From the NCBI GenBank assembly GCA_963995525.1, contig OZ023205.1, positions 61,173,404 through 61,237,403 on the forward strand: a stretch of 64,000 nt of DNA, written 5' to 3'. This stretch comes from Escarpia spicata. Lineage: Eukaryota; Annelida; Polychaeta; Sabellida; Siboglinidae. Shown here in pieces: positions 1 through 13,491 of this stretch (positions within the stretch are counted from its first letter, which is position 1; every line of letters begins with the position of its first letter). Position numbers and translations under genes: made by a program. The notes under the pieces were generated by a model. The model was not told the origin of the DNA. It saw only the letters and a program-made list of their open reading frames with translations, and did no database searches.

Positions 1-1761
1 ATTGGGCAGAAAAAATTGAACTGTTTGCCAAATGAAAAAATAATCCTATCTACCTGCCGTGTCTGGCCTTAAAGCAGTCGGGTCTGAAACAGGGACAGGG
101 TAATTGACCTATCCATCATGTGACATGTTGCCTAGCAAAAGGTTTGACAAGCCATCACAAAATGGATGCCAAACACGTGGAGTGTTCGGACATTCTGTTG
201 TATATTACATGGTGCATGATGACTATCTGACAGGTAGTCCGTCTGACTGGCTGACTAAGAAACAACTAGTCTTGATATTCTTTTACTAGTCCTTAACCCT
301 CTCAAGGCCAGATTAATGCAAATATGTGCCTGTTATTGAATCCTATTAAATCGAGAGAATGTGCTGTGAGTGAATCATGTGATATACTCGGGTTGCATGA
401 ATGCAAATAAATAAATAATTTTTGATCCAACTCAAGTAAAATTTTCACTACATTTGAAGAACTAATTCATGGTGTAACTAGCCAAGTATGTGACATATAT
501 GTCAATTTATTACCCAAATATGAATTGCTAAAGTTTGAAAAAAATAAAATACTTAAATAATTTTCCACAATTCATTTCAAAAAAAATTTTTCATTAATAA
601 TTAGCGGTTACATGCTGCATATGAAATGTTCACAAATTACTATGCTACAGAATGGAAAACTAATTAAATGTCTATGGTAAATAAAACTGAAATAATTTAA
701 GTTTTTCAGAGTGCATGTATTTTCAAGATTTGATACAAAATGGTGTTCTTTGTGATCATAGCCGTCATCCCTTCTAAACTATTAAGTTGGTGTTATATTT
801 AAAATGCGTAATCATAGTACAAAACCATTCCCCTTCGATGGCAGCGTTCGTTATAAACTCGATTGGAAAATCCCATCAAAGTCCGAATTACTGGAGTTCG
901 ACATAATGACAATGTCGAGAATTACAACAAAGCTAAAAAACACCACCCGCTTCGTTGCGCGGCGCATTAATATTTTTTTTACAACAAAATAGACCGCTCA
1001 AAAGTTAGCATTTAATCGTAGAAGTCGCCTGCGGACGCGTGTTTTGGAATAACTCCCGGGTGCTTCCTTGTTTATGCCCGCAGCAAATGTTAAACTTTAA
1101 TCTCATTGGCTGAAAATCACCATTAAAGTATTCACTGCGTGGCGTAAAAGAGGGACCGGAAATTGTGTGTCGCTGCGTTCGACTACAAAACCGCTTGGTG
1201 GTTGGCGCTATTTAGTCACTGAAATCGCCATCATATCTCACTTTTTATGCTTCCCAGTGAAACTTCAATATTATTATATGCTAACTGCCGAAATAAATTG
1301 CCGTTATTGGATGACACTGTTTCGCGGTACCAGTTTAAATGTGCCCCTGTATTCGGGTTGATTCGGGCGTTCTGGCCGTGAGGCATACTCGGGTTGATTC
1401 GGGCGTTCTGACCACGAGAGGGTTAAAATTGATAGTTGAATAAATAAGAAAACAAATTATTTCAAATTCTTCCAACAATTCCTTCACAAAGATTCTGATT
1501 ACCAGTACTTGGAAAATTAGGTTAATTGATTACAATTATTTTTGCATGTAATTATGATTACAGTCATGATCATATTAATGGCTTAGTAATTATTTGTACA
1601 TGTACCGCAGCTGGAATAGATGCTATCTAATGTAATTTGTAAAATGGAATTCACCCATGACTGTTTGCATCAGTGTTGTTGTTGTGTGTATCAAGCTTCT
1701 TTTTCAAGCTGCATTTGTAATATTTATTTAAAAAAAACATTATTGTTGTGGAACCTTTCAG
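1..1761 (+). other. Boule-like upstream intron
   Basis: No RRM-coding segment (RNP1 or RNP2 motif) was found, so this is intron. It contains the TTAA-flanked element 297-1422. Confidence 0.55.
297..1422. mobile_element. TTAA-flanked inverted-repeat element (piggyBac-type MITE candidate)
   Basis: TTAA occurs at 293-296 and 1423-1426. The left end reads CCCTCTCAAGGCCAGA and the right end, reverse complemented, CCCTCTCGTGGTCAGA, differing at 3 of 16 positions. Inside the right end the sequence GGGTTGATTCGGGCGTTCTG is present twice, at about 1357-1376 and 1390-1410. No transposase ORF is present. TTAA duplication with CCC-starting termini is the known signature of piggyBac elements. It sits in the Boule-like intron before exon A. 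Confidence 0.6.
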
Positions 1762-1877
1762 AACAGAGTGTCTCTCCTGGAACAATCCTCTTTACAAATG
1801 GCGTACCTTATACCTACCAGAATGGTATGGCTGTATTCCACCCACAGGAAGGCTACCCGGTGCCTACAACTCCTCAG
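1762..1877 (+). CDS. BOLL: Boule-like exon A
   Basis: The acceptor is a pyrimidine-rich tract ending TTTCAG at 1756-1761 and the donor is CAG|GTAATT after 1877. The incoming phase is 1 and the outgoing phase is 0. It encodes the GTILFTNGVPYTYQNG segment, the most Boule-like part of the window. Confidence 0.75.
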
Positions 1878-4800
1878 GTAATTACTGTTTTGTATTTATG
1901 GTGTGTATGTAAATTGAACTGATAGTAGATGTTTTCTAAAGAAATTTATTTGTGAAGCTAATGTGTATAGAGTAACTACTTGACTAGGGTTGCACTCAAT
2001 TTTGGTGTTGCTGTGCCTGCCTGGGAAGAGACTGAAAGTAATGTGATACAGTAATGATGTGACAGAAACTTGGCCAATAAACAAGTCGGCCAAAGGCAAC
2101 TGCTGGGAAAGTGAATGTACCAGCCTCTGCATCTACTGCGTAGAAGAATCAGCTGATGCATTCTACATTTGAAGAAAGCTCTTCTATCATCTGTTTCAAC
2201 TATTTGTATTTCATATTAAAAGGATAGTGTTCACGATGCGCACTAAACCTGATACTAATTGACATGTTAGATCATAAAATATGGGTTGGGTTAATTTGCA
2301 GCAGCTGTTTTTGTGTTATTTTAGTTAAACAGAATGTTAGACTTGAATGTGATAACACGTTTGTGTATGTATAAAATACATTTCTGCAAATGTGACACGT
2401 TACAGGGAGAGCATAGTCAACCTCCTGTTTGCATCCGTACTGATTTTAGAATAGAGCAGGCTTCATGGGTTCGTTGCATTATGGGTATGAAAGGTAAACA
2501 TGAGCTTGCTGAAAGTAAATGTAGTGGCAACATCATTAAGATAACTCTCCCACTTGTCAGTTAATGGATTAAAAGCCATTTGACGGTTTGCCAAAGGGCT
2601 AAATCAAGACTACCAAAGGAAGCACTGCTGTTGGAGAGTTTATGAGAAAACATGGAATTGGCAGCAGCACGGTGAGCGAGATGAAGTGCTGTTGTGCCTG
2701 CAGCTGACTGTTTATTTGTTCCACGTTCATTCTTTATTATTTTTGAAGGAATGCTAGTTACTTTGCAAAGCATGCCCAGCATGCCCTGTTGTTCTACTGA
2801 GTTGTTTTCTCTTTGTCCACAGTTCTGCTGTATTTGGGATACTTGTTGGTTTCTGTTGATTCCTGGCCTCTGGTTTCTTAACAAAATAATATTACACACT
2901 TTCATTAATAGAAAATGGTTGTTACCACCTAATAATGAAATTTGTGCACCTCGTTTGTTAACTGGAATGAGTTGTTACTGCTTTCACCATGTCCTGTACT
3001 TTTTGGAAATATAGTGTTTACTTGGTGTAACTGAGAAATGTTGTAGTTAAATTGTCACTGCTACCAGACGTGCTAATAGTGCTCATGTTACGAGTTGATG
3101 ATATATAATAAATCGGCATACATGTGACTCAACGTTGAATCCTAACTTGATTAAATCGTAACTAAAAGTTGTGATACAAAATGAGTATGCACCATCAGGT
3201 TTGGTAAATGCAAGCAGCATACATTTGAGTCCTCTTATTTATTTCCACTACCATACTGAACTTGTGACGGTTATGTACTGTTAGGCACATAGAGCGTGGT
3301 TGTCGTAGCAAATGTACCATGGATGTAATTTCACTGTTGACTTTCTAATTAAATTTACTGCCTCATTCAATTATTTCGCTAGATGAATTCGGTGGAACAC
3401 CTGTAAATTAGGAGATTGTGCACATGCAACCGATATTGAAATGTGGCTGCTACTGAAAAAAATTTCCTATTTGTAAAAATGTTTCTTAGCAAACTACTTT
3501 ATAATAATAATAACTAACACATTTGCAATAATGAGAACAAAAATAGGTGTACTGATTACTAGCAAATTATTTTTTTCATCACTTATACAGTCTGTTTATT
3601 TGTTCATCTCATTGAATTTGCATCCATGCAGAAATCACATTTTTTTCTGGCAGTATTTTGACTAGACCTATTTGAAAAGAAATTCAGAGAATATTTGTTT
3701 GCATCCATCTTCCTAGCCTAGAAGATAGAAATAATTGTTTGGATATTTTTAATTGCACACAACACCATTTTTAGTCACCATCTAGCCTTGAAATTAGGAA
3801 AACAAAAGTGTCTAGTTCTCCAAATACTGCTGAGGAGTGCAATTTGCTCTAAAAGTGACAAACTAAAATGACCCACATGTACGACTGTACTTGTGACATA
3901 CTTGTACAAGTTCAGATAGTTGCTGGACAATAGCATCCAAAAGTGAATATTATGCCAGTGGCTTCCCCTGGAGAGTGGCTCACCACTCATTGTCAGTATG
4001 TCTGTTAGTATGTCTGCTGTTGCATGTGTGCGCCTTCGTCAACTGGTAGATCTTGTACTAAGTTAAGAAATCTCGTCTTATTTGACGTTGCACAAAAATC
4101 TTGCAGATACCTGTTAATGTATATACTTCAAAGGTATTCAGAAACATTTTTATAAAATTAATGTCAGGGAGAGAAAATGTAACCGTCATGGGACAGTTTA
4201 TAAGTCGTGGAAACAATTTGTATGTTGAGAAACTGTCCACGCATACCTCATGTCTGCTGGCCAGAGGGTCCGTACCAGGCAAGGCACTTTATTGTGACGG
4301 CAGTGAACGGTAACGTGAAAAACACAGTTGTTATTCCAGTCATTGGTATTACAACACGGTGGAGTGCTAGCATGATTATGCTACTCAAAAAGGAGTGTTT
4401 TATTGGCTAACCAAGTGAAAAAAATGTTAAATGTGTCCCTACATGGTGTAGTATAATTAATGGCCTTGAGAATCATCAGGTGTACTGTGTAGGAGATATC
4501 TACCAAACTGTACCGTTTTATAATTGATGGATAATGTTGCATAAACTGTTTTTAAATTTGCACTACAGGGTTTAAATTGTTTTAATTTTTTCATTTCATA
4601 TTTGCAGGAATGAAGTAGAAGTTAAAAAACTTAAATGTCACAAAATTGGCCATCTTTAGCAGAACTTGACTTCTATTGAGAAAATGATACTCGACTAGTT
4701 TCAAATTGAAATGGTTATGACTTATCACAAAATGTATATCATCCCATTAATTTCAGTGGGTGTAATGAGATAACTTGATGTTGAAAGGAAACAAGTACAG

Positions 4801-7800
4801 CAGTAACTGGTGTATGTTATGAATGGCTGCTATTTTAGTTTTCATTGCTGCATGATTCCAAATTTGGTAGTGCATCATTTATCGAAACCTACCAAATTTG
4901 TTGCTGTGTAGCACATAACAGCTACTTGGGCAGTAGTAATGGTGTTTCTTCTGTTTCATAAGACGTCTGTATGCTCCATAAACAAAGCAATATATTCTTA
5001 CAATTGTGGCTACTTATTTGTTAACTCGTGCAAGTTAGGGATGGATCCAGTTAGCACAATTACATAACACTGTAGAAGCTCAATTATAATTACAGCACTT
5101 AAAAATCAGTTAGAATTACAACACTCAAAATCCAATACAGTGCTTCATGTAGGGTAAATTGAAATAGTTCATAGGTTGAGTACAACTTCCAATTCACACA
5201 TTCTTGGTACTAAGTTTGGGTTCAGTTACAATTACACAGCTTCGCATAAAACTTGATTATACTATAATTGTAATTATTGACAAATTACACAATTACAATA
5301 AAATCCATATCTAATGAAAGTAAATTGCTTTTGTAGCAGTGACCGTCTATCTGCCAGCCATTTTGCTCAGTAGTGTGAGCCAAGAAATGTAGCCAGTTGC
5401 ACCTTTTTATGGTGGCTATTTTTAGCAGAGGTTGGTATGTTGTATGTCTTGCAGGCTTATTGTCAGGACATGTTGACTGCTACTGGCTAGTTGCAAATTA
5501 TGCAAAATGCAGTCACAATCACGTAGGCCAGTTGAAGAGACCCATTCATATTTAGTTACGAGTGTACATACTTATTGGCAGCCAGCATGTTTGTATGTAA
5601 CTCAGCACAAGCACATTGCTTGTGTGACAACATACAAGAAATTTGTACCACATATTTTGTGTTGATTCACATACTTGCTGATTCTTATAGGTAAGATGTT
5701 TAGAAGATGTTGCATTATCCATGCCAGTCAAATAAAACACCAACAAGTGGAAGAAAAGGGCAGTGGCTTGCTGAAAGAGCTGCCAACTCACGAACACATT
5801 TGTGATATATTTATTCTGTCTTAACAGCCAGCCTACCCAGTGATGGTGCCCCACGGTCAGCCAATGTATGTTTCCCAGCCAAACTTCACCTACCAGTCAC
5901 CGGTAAGTATGCTAAATTTGTTCCCGAGTTCTGACAATGTTCATTACTTATTGATGTTTTTTTGCCAAGTTGAATCATCCTTATCTTGTTTTGGAACCAC
6001 TGTTAAGCGTGGGTGGGTGGTTGGGTATGCAGGTGGATGAGGGGCAGGTGTTTTACGTTAATAACAATGGTTGTGACATTGGTAGTCTGGTGTATTTTGT
6101 TTGTATATTTTGGAATATATACATACAAATTGGTTGAATTTGTAAACAATTGTATATTTTCAGTTCTCTGTCAGCAGTCGTTATAAATGGTGCTAGCACT
6201 CCATGGGTGTGCGCTAAATTAGAAAATTCAGCAAGGCAGGGCTGTTTCCAGCTAGCTGGTGCTGGCATTTGGTGTCATATCAACTTCTACACTATTTCTC
6301 ACTTATTATGTGTGCATTGTTTACATGTGACTCATTCCATTCGTCCTGCTGCAAAGCTAAGAAATAAGCCACATGATGGCTTGAAGAATTAATTAACTTT
6401 CTGTTTCCTTGTTATGAGGGAGGGTATGTAGTGGTATATTTTCTCACAAAATACAGGCTCATTAACACTAGAATGTAATTAATTGTATGCAAATGAACGT
6501 TCATATTGCCTCTGTGCTATGAGGAGTTAATTATGTATAATGAATGTCATAATTTTGAATTCCTAAATTATGTTGGTGACGTGTTACATTTTCTTTAAAT
6601 TTTTATTTTGTTACAAGATTACAGCATACAGATCAATCACATTTGTCTGACCTACTAACCTGCAGGAAGTGTTAATCTCTGACCTTAGGTAGTGCAGGAA
6701 ATTGAGTAGCAGTGGATTTATTACAGTACAAATACAATACAATTAAGTTCTGTGGTGATAGGTTATACGTTGAGGGTACAAAAAATTTGATGCTACATGT
6801 TGTGAGCTGAAAACAATTGCAAATTAGGAATTAGTATATCACAAATAACAGCCCAGCCAGTCTCACAAATAATTTACCCACTCGAGTTGCATACATATAA
6901 AAACATTGAAAACGTTTTATCGTATATATATTTTCATATTAACTTGTTTATCTTGGCTATTATAGAATGTGATGATATGACACTTTGCAGCACTGCAGCG
7001 GCATGGCCCAAATAAAAAAATGTGACAATGGGTCGTGAACCAACATTTTGATCAACTTTTTTTGCAAATATTGACAAATGTATGAAAAAATTTGTGTTTT
7101 TGAAAACATGTTTTGAGTTGCAAAATTACTGGTTAACATTTCTTGAAACTTTCAGCAAGATTATCAAGAAAAATTTCAATTTTTTGTCTGCCCATCGGCT
7201 GTTGGTTTTGACAAAATTGTGAATTGTTATTCAGACGGCTGCTGCCACTGCAACTCAGTGGGCCGCTGCGAGTCCTTGGCGCTGGACTGCACCTCCGGTA
7301 AGAATATTTTTTAAATACTGTAACCATACATTAGAAAATGTATAACAAATATTCAGGTATGTACTATGTATCTTGCATGTGCATTCTCATAATTACAATG
7401 TGTGTTCAATACAAGCAAGCAGCATGCATTTGTAGGTTGTCAGATATACCTATAGAACAATTTCTTTCGGCAGGGTGTAAGATGCTTTTTATATAAACCC
7501 AGAAACTGTGACAAGTTGCAGTGATTTTAAGCAAAAATTTACTTCACTGAAACAAAACATTATCACCATTAGTTTGATGTACGTGTCCACCTCGATCTAG
7601 CAGTACTGTAAAGTCACCAATACACACCCGTAGTATAGTATGATTAAAAAATTTAAGTAGATGTTGACATTGTGGTAGCGTAAGTACTTGTTTATTGTAG
7701 TGTATTGATGTTGTTAGTGAGTGGCACTGGTGTTTGATTGCAGAGCCCAGCTACTCCAACTATTGCGGCCAGTCAGTACATGTACCCAATGCAGACCGTG

Positions 7801-8638
7801 CCTCCTGAAGTGATCTATGCTCAGTTGCCACCTCAAGCTGCTTTCCAGCCCGGCGAAATTGCTGATGGCTCGGTGATAGAAACTGCCCCTGCTGAGGTAG
7901 GACACAGTTCATCACATTTCTAAGAGGTTACTTTTTCTTGGTTTTCATTGGATTGGTGTTATGTTTCTTCAACTTCACATCTTGTTTCATAATTAAGATT
8001 TTATAATTCATTTATTGGGAAGATGTGTTACAGTAGTTCAAGGTTATTGTGTTTAGTACTTAGGCAAATAGACATTTATAGTTGGCATTATTATGTTTAT
8101 TTGATAAGGCAAATGCAGAAAAAATTTAATGAATATGCTATGGAGGGGGTTGTATAAAGTTGGATGTCGTTCAGCTGCACAAACTATAGGAATGCCGTCT
8201 TTTCAGGGCAGTATGGTTATGGACCCCAGTATGGTGGGAATGCAGCCCCGCTATGTTGAAGGAATCACGCCAACAGTTGCAACCATGTTCACACATGCAA
8301 TCAATGCTAGTGCTGCAGAATACCAGACCACATTGCCACCTACTCCGACCTCTATCATCCCAGTTGCACAGAAGACTGGTCCAGTTGCCTATAAACGTCC
8401 CATGGCACCTACTCCTCGAAAGGTGCTCAACACGCAGTCGAGTGTCACCTACAGCCCCCGAGCTACGCCACCCATGAAAATGGCAGCCATGCAGGGACCA
8501 GGACAGCGCATTATCACAAAGACGAGCAATGGAACACCAATTAGCGTCATCACGAAGGATAAGTGTGACACTGCTGAGACGATAGAAGCTACTCTGTTGA
8601 CACCACCTCCTACACCACAGGCGAAAGTCACATCCTAA
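1762..8638 (+). CDS. BOLL: Boule-like (DAZ family) RNA-binding protein, last five exons
   Basis: Five exons (1762-1877, 5828-5902, 7235-7297, 7744-7896, 8207-8638) join with matching phases and end in TAA at 8636-8638. The product lacks an RRM here, which must lie on upstream exons. Resemblance to vertebrate BOLL is collinear: a GVPYTYQNG.AVFH segment matches the BOLL segment with PYTYHNGVAYFH, then a PVMV...QP.Y segment, a TQW...PWRW segment matching QWQW, and a PPEVIYAQ segment matching PSEVIYQP. Boule proteins bind 3' UTRs of germ-cell mRNAs and act in meiosis; the DAZ-repeat region recruits partners. The last exon codes for about 143 residues rich in Pro and Thr with no match I recognise, making the C-terminus longer than the vertebrate form. 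The identification rests on family memory without an alignment, and the phase-1 codon at 1762 is completed upstream. Confidence 0.75.
1878..5827 (+). other. Boule-like intron A-B
   Basis: This is about 3.95 kb of AT-rich intron. I see no conserved coding segment on either strand, no tandem array and no clear transposon terminus. The short ORFs here lack family resemblance. Confidence 0.6.
5828..5902 (+). CDS. BOLL: Boule-like exon B
   Basis: This 25-codon phase 0-0 exon lies between TTAACAG and CCG|GTAAGT. It encodes a Pro/Gln/Tyr-rich stretch containing PVMVPHGQPMYVSQP, comparable to the SSPVMVAQP region of vertebrate BOLL. Confidence 0.72.
7235..7297 (+). CDS. BOLL: Boule-like exon C
   Basis: This 21-codon phase 0-0 exon lies between TTATTCAG and CCG|GTAAGA. 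It encodes an Ala/Thr-rich segment with TQWAAASPWRW, matching in position the QWQW tryptophan motif of BOLL. It is too short for ordinary ORF calling. Confidence 0.68.
7744..7896 (+). CDS. BOLL: Boule-like exon D
   Basis: This 51-codon phase 0-0 exon lies between GATTGCAG and GAG|GTAGGA. It encodes the segment with YMYPMQTVPPEVIYAQ and a following acidic stretch, collinear with the PSEVIYQPVEIAQDG part of vertebrate BOLL. Confidence 0.72.
8207..8638 (+). CDS. BOLL: Boule-like terminal exon E
   Basis: The acceptor CTTTTCAG ends at 8206, and the in-frame TAA is at 8636-8638. It encodes about 143 residues rich in Pro, Thr, Ser and Met, with several TPP and PTP clusters, ending PPPTPQAKVTS. The reading could start upstream at 8129, but the polypyrimidine acceptor and phase 0 fit favour 8207. 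The tail is not recognisable by family knowledge. Confidence 0.65.
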   Translation, partial: GSMVMDPSMVGMQPRYVEGITPTVATMFTHAINASAAEYQTTLPPTPTSIIPVAQKTGPVAYKRPMAPTPRKVLNTQSSVTYSPRATPPMKMAAMQGPGQRIITKTSNGTPISVITKDKCDTAETIEATLLTPPPTPQAKVTS

Positions 8639-11600
8639 TGGCTTCAGTGCTCTTTCCTCAATGGGACGTAGACAAACTAAGCTTTCTGCCCCAGAATGCT
8701 GGTAATGTAGACACTATCATGATTATATTAGCCTTGTAATTTGTCCAGTGACTGTCTACTGAGCAGCATTAATTATGGCACAGTTTGTGTTTAATGCTTA
8801 TTGGGGGGTTTAGTATATGGATATTGGCAAATAATTGTTTAGAATTTATAAACTTGTAACGTTGGTGAATATTATACATTGTTTTCCAGTTGAAACTTAA
8901 GTTTCATGCAGCTGGTGTAAGCAGACATATAGTGGTGGAGGGGGAACAGCACCAGTTTCAACTATAAAAGTCTAAATGTCATCATTGCAAAACAGTAGCA
9001 TTTATTCAACATGGACAGACTTTTTGGGAAGTCACTGTTCAGCTAGGTGGAGGTCATTATAATAAACATACATAACGTCTTTGGAAGCAAAGGGAAGTGA
9101 GCATTAGGTATTAACTATTCAAAAATAACCTCATATAATATGCAGTTTTTGTATTTTATATAATTGATGAGTTGGTTTCTGTAAGTGGATACGAATGTTT
9201 ATTACTGCAAAAAAGATATAAGTGTAGATGTAGTGAACGCGTATTATGTAAGAACCTGCTGCATGTAGGGGTCGATGGGACTCACTGTTCCAGCTTAGTT
9301 ATTTTATTGTTATTTATGTCTGCTTTATCCCACTGCTTGCAGTGCTCATATTTTTATTGTTTCTGTTGAATGCCTATCAAGTATAATTTTGTTTGGTTGT
9401 TGGCTATAAAAAGGTGTACATAATTGTGTCGGGGAAATTGTTCCTTGTGAAGTGCCAGCATATTCTTAAGAGGCTGCAGATTTAACTGTACAGACGGAAA
9501 GTTTTTAAATCCATTATGCTGTGAAACGATTACAACTTGCTAGTTTGCATGACTTGACAAAGGGGGCATCATCTGACTTCTATTGTGTGGTGATTTAATG
9601 GTTAGGTCACTATTATGGTGACAATGGTCTGTTGCTGGCTAGGTTTCCATGGGTTCAATGTTAGTGGTGTACCCGGGGGTAATTGATATTTGTCTGGAAG
9701 GTAAACACTGCTACTGCCTTTATGTTTATTGGACATATTTTACTGACAATCTGGTATGTGAAGAGAGTTGTTCATTTTCCTGAAGGTAGGTAGCTACGCA
9801 GTTTTGAATGCATCAGTATATAGATGTTAGTTTATTCAACTTGAAATGCTGCTGATCTCGAGTAGACAAGCATACTTCCCGTCCCATTTAAGGAATGTTT
9901 AACAGCTAGTGTGATGGCTCTGTATTTCCTAGGGATGTAGAATACATTCTGTAGGTTAACTGTCTTTTCATGGCAGAAACTGATCACCAGTCAATCACAA
10001 TATTTGCATTTGGTAACTGATAATGTTGGGACTTCTGATGCAGTAATTTTAGATCACTTATACAAGCTACTATGATAGTATTTATTGCATCATTTGGTAC
10101 ATGTTGTAGTAGTAGTAATTAGAACAGTGCAAGGAGGTGAGAAACATAACTTATTATGTTAAATGTAGAATGGTCTCGGATATGAACAAAACCAAAGATT
10201 TTAACAACACTAAGGGCATTGTTGGCAACAACTGATTTGTATGTACTTTAATTAAGTTGTAAGTCTGTGAATACTGCCATGATAAATGTAACCATTCTAT
10301 TATATATATTTATGTATACAATGTTCCCTCAAATGGAAATGATGTTGCTAAGATTGCATTCTGAGATACAGGATGCATGCAAATCGCAGCTGCTCATAGA
10401 AACATTATGTTGAGATAGCTTTGCTCTCACCCGTTTTCTTATTCTGGTAACCTTTTAAACACTTTCTGATTAGAATATTATTTTATCATTTTGACAATGC
10501 TGTGTCTGTCATTTTCATTCCCTGGGTACTGTTATGAGAATTGGGAAACGTTTGACAGATATTGCTAACATTCCCTCACTGTAGATCTTTTAATAAACGT
10601 AGACTTGTTGTGTGTGCAAGCTGTTGACCAACTTGCCTGTCATACTAGTTATAGCTGTATATAATTTTACACCATTGTAAAGTTGTAGTAACTAAGCATT
10701 TTTGCTTTGGATAAGACTGGTCTTTTATTGATGATAACATCCTATGTGCAGGCATGTTTCAAAATGCTTTCAGAAGTCAACACCTACTCGCATATCGTCT
10801 ATCTTTTATTCCCAATTTTTTATTCTGAACTAGTCCATTAAATAGAATAAGGAAAAGATCTACCAGAATGGTCAAATTTGGGCTGTTATTTCTTATTTCA
10901 ATTTTGGCTTACATAGATAAAACAGCTAATTTCTACAGGATAGCAAACCTAATGTTTCGCTTAGTATATTTAGAAAGTAACTTATTAGCAAATAAGGCCA
11001 TGTATGTTTACTTAAATAATATGTGTCATGTGGTGTGTGTGTTCTTGTATATATTTATAATGTGCATGTCGTGTTTGTACAACTGTCACAACAAGTTGTA
11101 ATTCATGTTAAATAGCTAGCATTTCAGAATTGCACACTAGTCAAATGATCAATATATTGTATGGTGTTATGCTCACACTTTGGGTATTGTTAAAATGCTA
11201 CATCTTGCATAGGTTGTGAGTAGGTCAAAACATTGTGAATGGTTCTTTACAGTTCAAAATAAGGCATCGGCTATTGTGTAATTTCATGAAGATCCGTTTT
11301 CTCGGTCCACTGCTCCATCGATCAAGCAAATTTGTACCACCTGTGGTGTATTTATGTGCCATATTGACCATCATTTGGATACTTTCTGTGTGCTGCTTTG
11401 AAATGGTGGCTGTTAAGAATACTTATTCACTCTAAATAAATAAATGTATGTGCATTTGTACTTTGTTTTGTAGATTAGGTAGGATAATACTGCTTGATTG
11501 CAGAGTTGATTAATGTATGTGATTTATTTATTAATTATTACATTTCAGTTTATTTATTTTGAGTATCAAATTCTGTGATGATGAATGCTAATGCCGTTTT

Positions 11601-13491
11601 AAATATAATCTACAAACAATTGATCGTAATGTAATCTGTGAATGTGATAATCGGCTTTCCGTGTTGGCATAGTTGGCAAGGCATAAATGGGCCAAAACTG
11701 CTGAGCACTGAGCCTGCCATGTCATGCTTATTGTCTATGATGCTAGTCTATGTCAATAAAAGTAATCATAATGAGTTTGTTGTCCATGTTCAAACTTGTT
11801 TTGGGACCCGATTCTGCATGCCACACGTGCCATATTATAAATGGTTACCAATGTGCAAACGAGTTTCACTTTATATTAAAAATTGTATCTATTTCACATA
11901 AGTAACAAGAATTGTCGAGGTGTCATTATAGGTTGGCCATTCAATGTTTTCCTTTACTCATCTAGTCAACAACATTGCTTTATTTCAAAATAATGTTTTC
12001 AATTCGTCACATTAGAATAATTGTCTATATCTGCAGTAATGCCCTTTCCAGCACCTTGATGCCTCTCATTTTGCTTATCCACAATGAACTAATGCTAGAT
12101 ACTTTGTGCAACCCTTTTATGTATCTTGGTTAATTAAATCCAGACAAATTATCAACTTTGTTTTCTCAAACATTATAAATAAGTTGCATCGTTTTCATCC
12201 GATTTCGCATTACATATATAAAGAGGACACCAAGCCACAGGATTCGTTTAACAAATTCAAATACAGAAAATATATCGAGTACCTTAGGATGGTTCTGATC
12301 GCAGGATTCATTTGATCAAATATTTTAAAAGAAACTAATCTAAGCTGTATGCTTAATCTGTAGTACGTTTGTTATCTTTATATATATATCTGGTGATTTC
12401 CCGAACCAGCTAAATAATCGAATTATGCCACTCTTGGGTAAAATATCAAGAGGTGGCATTTTGCAAGTACTAAATCCCACTTTGAAAAAAAAATTGTACA
12501 GCTGAAAAGCTCCCGTTTTAATGGTAACAACTTGTTTTGCTTAATTATGTGCTGTTCCATGTGACTTTTTCAGAATTCCCGAACCATTTAGAAAGGCTGT
12601 GGGTGTGCTTGTGCCACCTCCTGGTTGATTATTTTCTGGAACCTTGGAATCTTGTTGGGTTTTTTGCATGCAATAACAAACAAACATCTCAAATGAATTG
12701 GCACAGTCGTAATTTAATATACTCGGTTTTCTCATGCTACAGAACAAATTATTAAACAAACGCTCATTGAGAATGCGTTTATCAAACATAACGACATTGT
12801 AAATATCGTGTACACCGTAACCGGCAATTATATCATGATTTTTATCAGCGAACAGCATTTGACACAATGCTTTTAAATATCACAAACGTCACAGAAAAGT
12901 ATAATTTAGTGCAAGAAATCCAGTTACATGTAATAAAGGTTTCATGTTTTATAACCATTCCCACACAGTAGCTTAGAGCTGGCGTTTTAAAACTGGAATA
13001 TTACATTATTGTTGGTTTAATATACTGGTTTAAAATAGATGTTGCCGTACTGACAATTACCAAGCTGTAAATTGGTTACTCGTTTTTTTTACACTTTCGA
13101 AATAGAAACAAATCGCACGAGTATGTAATATTTAGGTACCTACTACAGTGCATTTACAATAGCAGCTAATACTGTAAAGACGATGTAAGAAACTGCTTAA
13201 AATATAAGGAACGACTACTTTGAAAATCTAGTTCTGGCTTACACAGTGTCGTGCACCCATGGATACAAGGACAATTTTGACAACTTAACTAAGTCTGGTC
13301 CACTATGCTGGATTTTTTTAGGACAATATTTTGCCAATTACTTGAACGGTGTAAGATGTTAAAGTGTAGCCAGCATAGAAGCCGCTGAAATGAGGGCATT
13401 TTCCGTCCGTCCATCTGATATTAGGTGATCGAGGTGTAATTGTTTACAAAAAGGCACCACTGAACATTTCCTTCCGGTTGGGTACTAAATG
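8639..13491. other. Intergenic/3' UTR region between convergent genes
   Basis: The Boule-like 3' UTR begins at 8639. AATAAA signals on the + strand occur at 9061-9066 and near 10592, so either could end the transcript. For the - strand dynein gene the nearest variant signal seen is ATTAAA (plus-strand 13016-13021), about 475 bp past its stop. No coding segment, RNA gene or recognised repeat was found in the rest. Confidence 0.5.

Larger units (their letters stand above)
5903..8206 (+). other. Remaining Boule-like introns
   Basis: The three introns (5903-7234, 7298-7743, 7897-8206) hold nothing I can name beyond AT-rich sequence and normal GT-AG borders. Confidence 0.6.

Noticed and set aside
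10868..12867. Several 60-110 codon ORFs in the intergenic region
   Set aside because: AT-rich composition, no domain or splice context, and length within random expectation.
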